Assembly (NCBI GenBank): GCA_036394995.1
Contig: DASWED010000114.1
Span: 1 to 64,000, forward strand
Direction: 5' to 3'
Source of the DNA: DASWED01 sp036394995
GTDB lineage: Bacteria; Actinomycetota; UBA4738; JACQTL01
DNA length: 64,000 bases
The first letter of the stretch is position 1. The number at the start of each line of letters is the position of its first letter. Shown piece after piece: positions 17,551 through 26,052 of the stretch. The notes under the pieces are model-generated. The model was not told where the DNA came from. It did no database searches and saw nothing but the letters and a program-made list of their open reading frames with translations. The translations under genes and the position numbers were made by a program.

Positions 17551-19077
17551 GTGCCGGTTCGGGTGGGGGAGTACCTCTCGATCGATGACGTCGTCGCCGT
17601 GGCGCGCGGCGAGCGTGTCGAGGTTCCGGCGGGCGCCGTCGAGCGGATGGGTGCGGCCCGGGCGGTCGTGGAGCAGAAGGTCCGCTCGGACGAGACCGTC
17701 TACGGCGTGACCACGGGCATCGGCAGCCTGGCCACTGTTCGGATCGCGCCGGAGCAGGCGGCGCGGCTGCAGTTCGACCTGGTGCGCTCCCACGCCACCG
17801 CGGTCGGGGAGCCGCTGCCCCGCGAAGAGGCCCGGGCCATGTTGCTCCTGAGGGCCCACGTGCTGGCGCTCGGATACTCGGGGGTCCGGCCCCTCGTGGT
17901 GGAGCGGATGGTCGAGATGCTGAACCGCGACCTGATCCCGGCCGTGCCCCAGCAGGGGTCGCTGGGGGCCTCCGGGGACCTCGCGCCACTGGCCCATCTG
18001 GCGCTGCCCCTGCTCGGGCTGGGCCAGCTCCTCGGGCCGGACGGTGCGGTGGACTCGGGCCCGGTCCTGCGGGAGGCCGGGCTGGAGCCGTTGGAGCTCG
18101 AGCCGAAGGAGGGCCTGGCCCTGGTGAACGGAACCCAGGGGATGCTCGCGATCGGCTCGCTGGCGCTGGCCCGGGCCTGGGCGCTGGCGAAGGCGGCGGA
18201 CGTCACAGCGGCCATGAGCGTGGAGGCCCTCCTGGGGACGGACCGGGCGTTCGACGAACGGCTCCAGCGCCTGCGGCCCCACCCCGGGCAGGCCGCGTCG
18301 GCGTCGAACCTCCGCCGGCTCATGGCGGGAAGCGAGATCGCGGCATCGCACCGCGAGAGCGGGCACCTGGTTCAGGACGCGTACTCCCTGCGGTGCGCGC
18401 CGCAGGTCCACGGCGCCACCCGCGACGTCGCGACGTTCGTCGGGGAGGTCCTGGAACGGGAGATCGGGTCGGTCTCCGACAACCCGGTGGTGTTCGCGGA
18501 GACCGGGGACGTCCTGTCCGGCGGGAACTTCCACGGGCAGCCGGTGGCCCTGGCCCTGGATGCGCTGGCGGCCGCGGCAGTGCCCACGGCCAGCATCAGC
18601 GAACGCCGCCTGTACCGGCTGCTGGACCCGGCGCTGTCGAACGGCCTCCCGCCCTTCCTGGTCGCGCAGTCCGGGCTGAACTCGGGGTTCATGCTCGTGC
18701 AGTACACGGCGGCGTCCCTGGTGTCGGAGTCGAAGACCCTGGCTCATCCGGCTTCGGTGGATTCGATCACCTCCTCTGCCGGACAGGAGGACCACGTGAG
18801 CATGGGGATGATCTCGGCCCGCCACGCGCGGGAGTGCGTGGGCAACGCCGAGACCGTGGTGGCGCTGGAAGCCCTGGCCGCGGCGCAGGCCCTGGAGTTC
18901 CGGCGGCCCCTCGCGCCGGGCGCGGGGACCCGGGCGGCGCTCGCAGCCGTCCGAGAGGCGGTGGCCCCTCTGGAGGAGGACCGGGAGATCCGCCTCGACA
19001 TGGCCGCTGCCATCGAGCTGGTCGGGAGCGGAGGGCTGGTCCGGGCGGTCGAGGAAGCGGTGGGCGAGCTGGGGTAG
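17551..19077 (+). CDS. hutH: Histidine ammonia-lyase
   Basis: This 508-aa enzyme deaminates histidine to urocanate, the first step of the hut pathway. The electrophilic MIO cofactor arises from Ala140-Ser141-Gly142 in GSLGASGDLAPLAH, fully conserved here. Other signatures: YGVTTGIGSLA, LVNGTQGMLAIG, QDAYSLRCAPQVHGA, SDNPVVF, SGGNFHGQPVALALD, FMLVQYTAASLVSESK and SSAGQEDHVSMG. The start is GTG. It is tail-to-tail with hutI (9-base gap), so expression of the two is controlled separately. Confidence 0.97.
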   Translation: MPVRVGEYLSIDDVVAVARGERVEVPAGAVERMGAARAVVEQKVRSDETVYGVTTGIGSLATVRIAPEQAARLQFDLVRSHATAVGEPLPREEARAMLLLRAHVLALGYSGVRPLVVERMVEMLNRDLIPAVPQQGSLGASGDLAPLAHLALPLLGLGQLLGPDGAVDSGPVLREAGLEPLELEPKEGLALVNGTQGMLAIGSLALARAWALAKAADVTAAMSVEALLGTDRAFDERLQRLRPHPGQAASASNLRRLMAGSEIAASHRESGHLVQDAYSLRCAPQVHGATRDVATFVGEVLEREIGSVSDNPVVFAETGDVLSGGNFHGQPVALALDALAAAAVPTASISERRLYRLLDPALSNGLPPFLVAQSGLNSGFMLVQYTAASLVSESKTLAHPASVDSITSSAGQEDHVSMGMISARHARECVGNAETVVALEALAAAQALEFRRPLAPGAGTRAALAAVREAVAPLEEDREIRLDMAAAIELVGSGGLVRAVEEAVGELG

Positions 19078-19086
19078 CGCCGCCCG

Positions 19087-20334
19087 TCAGGCGCCCGGGC
19101 GGGATACGCGCCGGCCGGCGACCCAGACCTCAGCGACCGGGTTGTGGCCGGGGCGGTACGGAACCTGCCGGAAGTCGGCGGCATCCAGGACCAGGAAATC
19201 GGCGCGCTTGCCCGGCTCCAGCGTCCCCAGGCGGTCGGACATGCCGAGGACCCACGCCGGGTTCACCGTCGCGGCCACCAGCGAGGTGACCGGCGACAGC
19301 CCGTAGAGCGTGCAGGCCATCGCGACGATCTCGGGCATGGACAGCACCGGGGACGTGCCGGGGTTGAAGTCGGTGGCGATGGCGACGGCGGCGCCCTCCT
19401 CCAGCAGGGCACGGACCGGCGGCGGCTGGGCCCGCAGGGTGAACGTCGACGCGGGGAGCAGCGTCGCCACCGTCGCCTCGGCGGCGCCAAGCGCGGCCAC
19501 GCCGGCCGGGCCGGTGTGGTTGAGGTGGTCCGCACTGCGTGCCCCGACGGCCACGGCCGCCTCGGCCGCGCCCGAATCACCGAGCTGGTCGGCGTGACAC
19601 CGGACCGGCAGCCCCGCCGCCCGCGCGGCCTCCGCGACCGCCCGGAGGTCCTCCACCGAGAACGCGATGTCCTCGACGTAGACGTCCACGGCGTCGACCA
19701 GGCCTTCGGACGCCGCGGCCGGGATGAGCTCCGTGCAGGCTCGACCGACCCATTCCTCGCGGGCTACGCCCTGGGGCACCGCGTGGCACGCCAGCAAGGT
19801 CACCGAACAGCTCTGGGGAACCACGTTCGAGAGCCGCCGGGCCAGCCGGGCCAACCGGAGCTCGGCCTCGACCGAGAGCCCGTACCCGGTCTTCAGCTCC
19901 ATCGCCGTGGTCCCGTGGTCCAGCATCTCGGCCAGCAGCGGGCGGCAGAACGATATGACCTCCTCGTCGGAGGCTTCAGCGATCATGCGGGCACTCCGGT
20001 AGATCCCCCCCTCTCCGTGCAGGTCGCGATACGTCCGACCGGCCAGGCGGGCCTCGTACTCCTCCGCCCGCCAGCCGAAGAATGGCACGTGGGTATGACA
20101 GTCCACGAAGCCGGGCACCACGGCCGCCGGTCCGAGGTCCTGAGCCGGCCCGCCGGCCCACCCCGCGGCCGGCCCCGCGTACGTCACCAGGCCGTCTTCC
20201 CAGGCCAGGACCCCGTCGTCCAGGACCTCGGGCCTGAGCAGGCGGTCCCCCCGCCGGGGAGCCGCGCCGCCGGCGAGCGTCGCCAGCGAGCCCACTCGGA
20301 TCGCCCCGGATGTGGTGTCGTCGAGTTCGGCCAT
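19087..20334 (-). CDS. hutI: Imidazolonepropionase
   Basis: The product has 415 aa. It hydrolyses 4-imidazolone-5-propanoate to N-formimino-L-glutamate. The amidohydrolase metal site is seen in FVDCHTHVPFFGWR (HxH), CHADQLGDSG and the Asp of ATDFNPGTSPVLSMP; the HutI-specific motifs MELKTGYGLSVEAELR and DHLNHTG are present. The ATG lies 50 bases from the divergent MFS start, so both promoters fit in that short gap. It completes the histidine-to-formiminoglutamate route with hutH and hutU. Confidence 0.96.
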   Translation of the reverse strand: MAELDDTTSGAIRVGSLATLAGGAAPRRGDRLLRPEVLDDGVLAWEDGLVTYAGPAAGWAGGPAQDLGPAAVVPGFVDCHTHVPFFGWRAEEYEARLAGRTYRDLHGEGGIYRSARMIAEASDEEVISFCRPLLAEMLDHGTTAMELKTGYGLSVEAELRLARLARRLSNVVPQSCSVTLLACHAVPQGVAREEWVGRACTELIPAAASEGLVDAVDVYVEDIAFSVEDLRAVAEAARAAGLPVRCHADQLGDSGAAEAAVAVGARSADHLNHTGPAGVAALGAAEATVATLLPASTFTLRAQPPPVRALLEEGAAVAIATDFNPGTSPVLSMPEIVAMACTLYGLSPVTSLVAATVNPAWVLGMSDRLGTLEPGKRADFLVLDAADFRQVPYRPGHNPVAEVWVAGRRVSRPGA

Positions 20335-20372
20335 CGCGAGCCGGAAGCGTAGGGCACGGGAGGCCCCGCCCG

Positions 20373-20378
20373 TACACT
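20373..20378 (+). promoter_or_regulatory. Candidate -10 box of the MFS gene (leaderless)
   Basis: TACACT (TANNNT) ends 6 bases before the MFS ATG, with no ribosome site between them. On the other strand TACGCT (20346-20351) sits 11 bases before the hutI start, making a compact divergent promoter pair. Confidence 0.45.
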
Positions 20379-20384
20379 GGCGCG

Positions 20385-21620
20385 ATGTCCACGGTCGTCC
20401 CAGGCGACGGTGCCCGGGGAGCCGCCGGGACGCCCGGCAAGGTGCGGTTCGTGGACATCCTCCGGATCCGGGACATCCGTGTCGTCGTGGTCGGCACCTT
20501 CGTCGTGATGCTGGGCTACGGCATCGTGTCGCCCGTCCTGCCCCTGTACGCGAAGTCGTTCCACGTCGGGTACGACGCCGTCGGCCTGCTGGTGTCCGCG
20601 TTCGCGTTCACCCGGCTGCTGTTCGATCTGGCGGCGGGCCCGCTCGTGAACCGGTTCGGGCAGCGGGCCGTGGTGACCGCCGGCGCGGCCGTCGTCGGCG
20701 TGAGCTCCGCCGCCGCGGCCATGGCGCCGAACTTCACCCTCCTCGTGATCTTCCGGGCCGCCGGCGGGGCCGGCTCCTCAGTATTCTTCGCCGCCCTCAT
20801 GTCCTACCTGCTGCTGACCGCGCCCCGCGACCGCATGGGACGGGTCATGGGCGTGTTCTACGGCGCGTTCAACGTCGGGATCATCTTCGGGAACCCCATC
20901 GGTGGGTTCGTGGCCCACCTCTTCGGCCTGGCCGCGCCGCTGTGGTTCTATTCGGGCGCCTGCTTCGTCGCCGCCGGGCTGTACCTGGTGACCGTGCAGG
21001 ACCCCCCGCACCCGGCGGACGGCGGCTCGCGGAGAGGCCTCCGGGACCTGGTCTGGACGCGCTCGTTCGTCACCGTGCTGCTGTGCAACGGCGCATACTT
21101 CTGGTTCGTCGCCGGGGTCTTCTCGACGCTGGCGTCCCTGTTCGCCAACGACGTGGTGAAGCTCTCCACGGTCGGGGTCGGTCTGGCCTTCACGGTCGCG
21201 TCGGTGACGGAGTTCGCCGTGCTGTTCCCGGCGGGCAGCCTCACCGACAGACTGGGGCGGAAGCCCGTGATCCTCCCGTCCATGGTCGCGATCGCCATCG
21301 TGACGGCCGGCCTCGGGTTCGCCAGCGGCGTGGTGGCGTTCATGGTGATGATGGGGTTCCTCGGCATCGTCGCCGGGTTCGGGGGGGTCCCCTCCCCGGT
21401 CATGCTGTCCGACGTGGTCTCCCCGGAGCTCCAGCCCGTCGCGATCGGCGTCTACCGGTTCGTCGGCGACATCGGGTTCGTGGCCGGGCCGCTGCTCGCG
21501 GGGGCCATGGCCAGGGGCTTCGGGTTCCGGGCCGCGTTCGCCATCAGCGCCCTGCCCTGCCTGGTCGCGGCGGGGGTCCTGCTCTCGATCCCCGACACGC
21601 GTCAGCCCACTCGATCGTGA
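20385..21620 (+). CDS. Major facilitator superfamily transporter
   Basis: This 411-aa protein has about twelve hydrophobic helices. The MFS A-motif region after TM2 is visible as GPLVNRFGQRAVVTAG and its second-half copy as GSLTDRLGRKPVI. The ATG follows a leaderless-type -10 box. The pattern resembles drug:H+ antiporter 1 (12-TM) efflux proteins. It is divergent from hutI, but nothing ties it to histidine uptake. Substrate unknown. Confidence 0.88.
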   Translation: MSTVVPGDGARGAAGTPGKVRFVDILRIRDIRVVVVGTFVVMLGYGIVSPVLPLYAKSFHVGYDAVGLLVSAFAFTRLLFDLAAGPLVNRFGQRAVVTAGAAVVGVSSAAAAMAPNFTLLVIFRAAGGAGSSVFFAALMSYLLLTAPRDRMGRVMGVFYGAFNVGIIFGNPIGGFVAHLFGLAAPLWFYSGACFVAAGLYLVTVQDPPHPADGGSRRGLRDLVWTRSFVTVLLCNGAYFWFVAGVFSTLASLFANDVVKLSTVGVGLAFTVASVTEFAVLFPAGSLTDRLGRKPVILPSMVAIAIVTAGLGFASGVVAFMVMMGFLGIVAGFGGVPSPVMLSDVVSPELQPVAIGVYRFVGDIGFVAGPLLAGAMARGFGFRAAFAISALPCLVAAGVLLSIPDTRQPTRS

Positions 21621-21643
21621 AGCGTCCGGGCCCCCCGGGGCGG

Positions 21644-22153
21644 TTAGCCGAAGACGTGCTTGCCCGGCTGCCACATCATGAGGATCGCGATCACGACGAC
21701 CGACCCGAGGAGGTACGTCCCCCCGAGCCGCAGCCTCTTCGCGAGCGCGGCGACCTCGGGGGGCGGGCCCGTTGCACCAGCCGGGGGCGGTCCCGGGGGC
21801 ATGGATTGCAGCAGGCGGAGCAGCTTCATGCCGGTCGGGAACTGCACGAACACGCCGAACAGGTACGCGGCCGCATACAGCGCGATCGCCCCGATCAGCC
21901 AGGGTGTCGACCACAACGGGATGTGGAGCGAGTAGATCAGCCCCGTGCCGGAGGCGGCGACGACCACGCCAAGGGGGATCGTGAGCCGTTTGGAGACCGT
22001 CTCCTGCACCTCCACCGCGAAGACGGCGTGCTGGGGATGCTTCGCGATGAGGATCCCGATGAACGGGTTCGCGAAATTGGGTCCGAAGGCGATGATGACG
22101 CCGAGGACGTGCAGGATCAGCCAGAACGTCACCCACGACCACGTTGCGACCAT
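21644..22153 (-). CDS. Integral membrane protein, DUF2269-like
   Basis: This 169-aa protein has four predicted TM helices: WVTFWLILHVLGVIIAFGPN, IPLGVVVAASGTGLIYSL, WLIGAIALYAAAYLFGVF and YLLGSVVVIAILMM. The conserved first-helix His with a following Gly (LHVLGVIIAFG) resembles DUF2269 membrane proteins. A proline-rich cytoplasmic loop (MPPGPPPAGATGPPP) precedes the last helix. The ATG at 22153 has GAGGGGGG upstream; a longer start at 22210 lacks one. Convergent with the MFS gene. Function unknown. Confidence 0.75.
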   Translation of the reverse strand: MVATWSWVTFWLILHVLGVIIAFGPNFANPFIGILIAKHPQHAVFAVEVQETVSKRLTIPLGVVVAASGTGLIYSLHIPLWSTPWLIGAIALYAAAYLFGVFVQFPTGMKLLRLLQSMPPGPPPAGATGPPPEVAALAKRLRLGGTYLLGSVVVIAILMMWQPGKHVFG

Positions 22154-22254
22154 GCCGGGTTCCCCCCTCTCGTCGAGACCGGCCGGAGTCTCATGCCCGG
22201 CCCGGAGCATGTCAAGCAGGCATGCCCGGTGAACCCCCGGGACGACGCGCGGGC

Positions 22255-22695
22255 ATGAGGGTCGAGGCGGATGTCGTGCTGGGGGTGCCTCCTGCCGAGG
22301 CGTGGATCCGCCTGCTGGACTGGGAACGGCAGGCGGACTGGATGCGGGACGCGGACAGGGTCGAGGTGCTGACCTCGCACCGGCAGGGTGCCGGCGTCCG
22401 GGTCGCGGTGAAGACGAGGGTCCTGGGGATTCCGCTGTTCACCGAGCGGCTCGAGGTCACCGCGTGGGAGCCTCCGCGGCGGATCGAGCTGGCCCACCGG
22501 AGCCTCGTTCGGGGCCGGGGGGAGTGGCGGCTCGAACCCGTCGACGGCGGCGCGCGGACGCGGTTCACCTGGAGCGAGGACCTCTCCCTGGGTGTGCCGG
22601 TCCTGGGCGCGATCCTGCTGGCCTGCTACCGGCCGTTCATGCGGTGGCTGATGCGCGGTTCGCTCGGGAACCTCCAGCGCCGGCTCCCGCCGTAG
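22255..22695 (+). CDS. SRPBCC/polyketide-cyclase-like (START superfamily) protein
   Basis: This 146-aa protein shows the pattern of a SRPBCC ligand-binding fold: a first strand VEADVVLGVPPAEAWIRLLD, WERQADWMRDADRVEVL, a central beta sheet (GVRVAVKTRVLGIPLFTERL, WEPPRRIELAHRS, GARTRFTWSEDL) and a long C-terminal helix LACYRPFMRWLMRGSLGNLQ. Members bind lipids or act as cyclases or hydrolases; none of these roles can be assigned here. It stands alone between a divergent membrane protein gene and a strong hairpin. Confidence 0.82.
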   Translation: MRVEADVVLGVPPAEAWIRLLDWERQADWMRDADRVEVLTSHRQGAGVRVAVKTRVLGIPLFTERLEVTAWEPPRRIELAHRSLVRGRGEWRLEPVDGGARTRFTWSEDLSLGVPVLGAILLACYRPFMRWLMRGSLGNLQRRLPP

Positions 22696-22702
22696 ACCGG
22701 CC

Positions 22703-22743
22703 GCTCGGGTTCGTCACCGCAGTCGCGGGAGACGAACCCGAGC
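22703..22743. terminator. Bidirectional hairpin terminator
   Basis: A perfect 13-bp inverted repeat, GCTCGGGTTCGTC (22703-22715) and GACGAACCCGAGC (22731-22743), with a 15-base loop, lies between the SRPBCC gene and the convergent degraded membrane-protein gene. One of the strongest hairpins in the window. Confidence 0.7.
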
Positions 22744-22761
22744 GCAGCCCCGTCCGCGGGG

Positions 22762-23170
22762 TCAGGCCGCCTGGGCCTGCGGTTGCCTGGTGCTGTCCAC
22801 GATGGCCATGACGATGGTGACGCCGGCGACGATCGGCGGCCAGATCGCCCAGAACAGGACCATGACGGGCAGCAGGCCCACGGCACGGCTCCCCCTCAGG
22901 GCGACCCTGGCGAACAGGAACACCCCGGCCAGCACGAGGGCCCCGATCGGGATCGCGACCCCCGGGTCAGCCAGGCCGAGGTGTGACCACGCCTGCCGCG
23001 AGCGAGACGACGAACAGGATGATGAATGCTGCTTCTCGGGTCATCTCAGTCTCCATTCGTTGCACTGGTGCGGACCTGATGACCTGGCGGAACGGCCGCG
23101 GGTAGACGAGGAGGAGCGTTCGGTGGATGCGTCGGTGTCGGGCCAGCGAGCGTTCGGATGTGGTGGTCAT
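22762..23170 (-). pseudogene. Frameshifted/deleted small membrane-protein locus
   Basis: Starting at ATG 23170 (behind a perfect GGGGGAGG) the frame reads MTTTSERSLARHRRIHRTLL followed by LVYPRPFRQ. That resembles the N-terminus of permease-prefix membrane proteins that usually follow PadR genes. It then meets MTREAAFIILFVVSLAAGVV (its own ATG at 23044 with GGAG upstream) and stops at 22967. In the -1/+1 frame the membrane protein resumes as GVAIPIGALVLAGVFLFARV, then VGLLPVMVLFWAIWPPIVAG and MAIVDST, ending at 22762. Two or three TM helices are split by one frameshift near 22980. I read this as a decayed gene, though two overlapping mini-proteins cannot be excluded. Confidence 0.55.
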
Positions 23171-23366
23171 CACGCCTCCCCCGGCGAGGCGACAACCCGT
23201 GGGCCCACGAGCCGCGACTCGCCCGTTCGACGAGCGCCCGAAGGCGCGCGACCTCGGCGTCGCACACCCGCTCACCCAGGCCGGTGAGCAGGTAGTAGCG
23301 GTGCCGCTGGTCGTCGAGATCGGGATCCGGACGCGCGTCGGACTCGTCGATGAGCCGGGGACGCCA
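23170..23366 (-). pseudogene. PadR-family regulator, C-terminal fragment
   Basis: In one frame the sequence reads PRLIDESDARPDPDLDDQRH, then RYYLLTGLGERVCDAEVARL and RALVERA. This is the wing and C-terminal helix of a PadR-like winged-helix protein: the R-x-Y-Y-x-L-T-x-x-G-x-x-V motif. The helix-turn-helix half is missing; upstream is the aldehyde dehydrogenase tail. It directly precedes the membrane-protein remnant in the classic PadR-membrane protein order, so the locus was probably once a functional pair. Confidence 0.6.
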
Positions 23367-23419
23367 TCTGTCAAGCCGCCCGCCGCCGGGGGTCTTCCCG
23401 TGGAGGGGCCGTTCGGGGG

Positions 23420-24964
23420 CTAGCCCGCGGGCTTGGAGCCGGCCGTCTCCGGGCCCGGGACGTCGGGGTCCCGGCGCTTCGGGACGCTGATGTCCCACCA
23501 CGGGTGGCGGCCCCGGACCTGGCCGTTCAGGTCGACGTGGATGTGCTTGATCTCGCGGTACTCGTCGAACCCCACCCTGCCGTGCTCACGGCCCAACCCG
23601 GACTGCTTGTAGCCGCCGAACGGGTACTTCGGGTTGATCATGTGATAGTCGTTGATCCACACCGTGCCGGTCCGGAGCCCCTCGGCCACCTTCACCGCCC
23701 GCGGCGTGTTCCCGCTCCACACTGCGCCCCCCAGCCCGTAGATCGAGTCGTTGGCCAGTCGGACGACCTCGGCGTCGTCGTCGAACGGGATCACCACCAG
23801 GACCGGGCCGAAGATCTCCTCCTGGGCGATGGCCATGCTGTTGTCGCCGGCGAAGATCGTGGGGCGGAAGAAGTAGCCGCCCTCGATGGCCGGTCGTTCG
23901 CCTCCGGTCAGGAGCTTCGCCCCCTCCTGGTGGCCGATCTCGACGTACCGCTCCACGGTGTCGAGCTGGGACTGGGCCACCACGGGCCCGGTGTCGGAAG
24001 CGGGGTCCATGGCCGGGCCCACCTGCATGTCCTCCGCCCGTTTCACCAGCTCCGCCACCACGTCCTCGTACACGCTCCGTTGGACGAACGCCCTCGAGCC
24101 CGCGGTGCACACCTGGCCCGAGTGGAAGAAGATCCCCCACAGCACGCCGTCCACGGCGAAATCCAGATCGGCGTCGTCGAGGACGATCGACGGGGACTTC
24201 CCGCCGAGCTCCAGCGTGCACTTCTTGATGGTGCCGCTGGCGAGCTGCATGATCCGCCGCCCCACCTCGGTGGAGCCCGTGAACGCCACCTTGTCCACTC
24301 CGGGATGCGCCACCAGCGACTCCCCGGCGGCCGCTCCCGGCCCGGGCAGGACCTGGACCACACCCTCCGGGAGACCGGCCTCCAGGCACAGCCGGCCCAG
24401 CTCGATCGAGGTCAGCGGCGTGTATGACGCCGGCTTCAGGATCACGGTGTTCCCGGCGCCGATGGCCGGCGCGATCTTCCACGCCGCCATCTGGATGGGG
24501 AAGTTCCACGGCGTGATCGCCGCGCACACGCCGAGGGGCTCCCGGCGGAGGTAGTTGGTCGAACCGGGACCCCGGGGCAGGGCCTCCTCGTCCTCCTCCC
24601 GCGCCGCGATCTCCGCCACCGCCCGGAACGTCGAGATGACCATGCCCACGTCCGCGTTCTTGGCCATGCGGATGGTGTGGCCGGCGTCGCGGGCCTCCAG
24701 CTCCGCCAGATGCCCCGCGTTCTGCTTCACCAGGTCGGCCACCTTCAGCAGCGCGGCCGCCCGCTCCCGCCCCTTCATCCGGGGCCACGGTCCGTCGTCG
24801 AACGCCGCCCTGGCGGAGTCCACTGCTCGGTCGACGTCCTCGCCACCGGCTTTCGCCACCTGCGCGAGCACCTTCCCGGTCGAGGGATCGATCGATTCGA
24901 ACGTCTCGCCGGAGGCGGCGTCGGCGGCGCCCTCGGCGAGGATCAGCCCGTACGTGTCGCTCAT
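23420..24964 (-). CDS. NAD(P)-dependent aldehyde dehydrogenase
   Basis: This 514-aa protein belongs to the ALDH superfamily. Catalytic Cys286 sits in HSGQVCTAGSR and the general base Glu252 in LELGGKSPS. The cofactor region shows TPWNFPIQMAAWK, ILKPASYTPL and VAFTGSTEVGRRI; the C-terminal signature is FGGYKQSGLGREHG. The ATG at 24964 (CCAGGAGGGC upstream) gives normal length; the frame extends further but would oppose paaA. It is divergent from paaA with a 118-base gap. A role as phenylacetaldehyde (or other aromatic aldehyde) dehydrogenase feeding the paa pathway is an inference from position. Confidence 0.94.
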   Translation of the reverse strand: MSDTYGLILAEGAADAASGETFESIDPSTGKVLAQVAKAGGEDVDRAVDSARAAFDDGPWPRMKGRERAAALLKVADLVKQNAGHLAELEARDAGHTIRMAKNADVGMVISTFRAVAEIAAREEDEEALPRGPGSTNYLRREPLGVCAAITPWNFPIQMAAWKIAPAIGAGNTVILKPASYTPLTSIELGRLCLEAGLPEGVVQVLPGPGAAAGESLVAHPGVDKVAFTGSTEVGRRIMQLASGTIKKCTLELGGKSPSIVLDDADLDFAVDGVLWGIFFHSGQVCTAGSRAFVQRSVYEDVVAELVKRAEDMQVGPAMDPASDTGPVVAQSQLDTVERYVEIGHQEGAKLLTGGERPAIEGGYFFRPTIFAGDNSMAIAQEEIFGPVLVVIPFDDDAEVVRLANDSIYGLGGAVWSGNTPRAVKVAEGLRTGTVWINDYHMINPKYPFGGYKQSGLGREHGRVGFDEYREIKHIHVDLNGQVRGRHPWWDISVPKRRDPDVPGPETAGSKPAG

Positions 24965-25082
24965 GGCGTGCCCTCCTGGCGTGTCGGCGAAGCCATCGTA
25001 CCCACCCCCGGCGCTGACGCTCCCGCCTCGATACCGGCGGGCGGCTGACAGGTACGATGACCTCCTGGGAGGCGATTGCGCG

Positions 25083-26006
25083 ATGACGTACGACGAGAAG
25101 GTCGCCGGGTTCAAGGACCGGATCGACGGCGGGGAGAAGATCGAGGCGGGCGAGTGGATGCCGGACGAGTACCGGCAGGCCGCGCTGAAGTTCATCGAGA
25201 TGCACGCGAACTCCGAGGTCATGGGGGCCCTGCCGGAGCGGGAGTGGATTCCTCGCGCGCCGACAATCAAGCGGAAGCTGAGTCTCACCGCGAAGGTCCA
25301 GGACGAGGTGGGCCACGGCCAGATCCTGTACCGGGTGGCCGAGGACCTCGGGAAGTCGCGCGAGGCCATGTTCGACGACCTGGTGAACGGCCGGACCAAG
25401 TTCCACAACGTCTTCCACTACCCCACGGAGTCGTGGGGCGACGTGGCGGTGATCGGGTGGCTCATCGACGGCGCCGCACTCGTGACGCAGAAGGCGCTCC
25501 TCGATTCCTCCTACGCGCCGTACGTGCGGGCCATGCGCCGGATCTGTGCGGAGGAGTCCCTCCACCTGCGCCACGGCGAGGATCTCGCTCTCGAGCTGTG
25601 CGCGGGCACGGACGCCCAGCGCGAGATGTTCCAGGACGCCGTGAACCGGTGGTGGCGGGCCATTATGCACTTCTACGGCCCGCCCTCGAACCCGGCCAAG
25701 GACGTCCTGCTGTACTGGGGCATCAAGACCCGTTCGAACGAGGACCTCCGCTCCGAGTTCCTCTCGACCTATGTCCCGAAGCTGTGGGACGTCGGGATCA
25801 CGCTCCCCGACCCCGCCCTCCGGTGGGACGACGACCGGAACGACTGGGTGTGGGGCGACGAGTCGTGGGTGGACTGGGACGAGTTCTGGACCACCGTCAA
25901 GGGCAACGGGCCCATGACCCACGTCCGGCTCACCTACCGCAAGGCCATGTGGGACACCCACGCCTGGGTCCGCGAGGCCTTCGACGGCATCCCGGCAGCG
26001 GCCTAG
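25083..26006 (+). CDS. paaA: 1,2-phenylacetyl-CoA epoxidase, catalytic subunit PaaA
   Basis: This 307-aa protein belongs to the ferritin-like diiron family. It shows the PaaA hallmarks FIEMHANSEVMGALPEREWI, PRAPTIKRKLSLTAKVQDEV followed by GHGQ (iron ligands in the ExxH), FHYPTESWGDVAVIGWLIDG, and the second ExxH in CAEESLHLRHGE. PaaA epoxidises the ring of phenylacetyl-CoA with O2 and reductant from PaaE. GGGAGG lies upstream of the ATG, and TACGAT at 25054-25059 is a possible -10. A hairpin starts right after the stop; paaB lies 2.8 kb downstream, past an antisense gene. Confidence 0.95.
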   Translation: MTYDEKVAGFKDRIDGGEKIEAGEWMPDEYRQAALKFIEMHANSEVMGALPEREWIPRAPTIKRKLSLTAKVQDEVGHGQILYRVAEDLGKSREAMFDDLVNGRTKFHNVFHYPTESWGDVAVIGWLIDGAALVTQKALLDSSYAPYVRAMRRICAEESLHLRHGEDLALELCAGTDAQREMFQDAVNRWWRAIMHFYGPPSNPAKDVLLYWGIKTRSNEDLRSEFLSTYVPKLWDVGITLPDPALRWDDDRNDWVWGDESWVDWDEFWTTVKGNGPMTHVRLTYRKAMWDTHAWVREAFDGIPAAA

Positions 26007-26031
26007 TGGTCGGAGATCGTGCTCCGAGCCA
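26007..26031 (+). terminator. Hairpin directly after paaA
   Basis: TGGTCGGAG (26007-26015) pairs with CTCCGAGCCA (26022-26031) with one bulged base and a 6-base loop, starting on the base after the paaA TAG. It would end the paaA transcript before the antisense repeat gene. Confidence 0.5.
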
Positions 26032-26052
26032 CGCGATGGCCTCCGGCGTCCG

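Noticed and set aside
17402..17989. Minus-strand open frame overlapping the hutH 5' end
   Set aside because: Its translation is Arg/Pro-rich with no motif, and it lies inside the conserved part of hutH.
23046..23501. A full-length PadR gene in the open minus-strand frame
   Set aside because: Only the C-terminal wing matches PadR; the N-terminal part is Pro/Gly/Arg-rich sequence overlapping the ALDH 3' end and lacks a helix-turn-helix.
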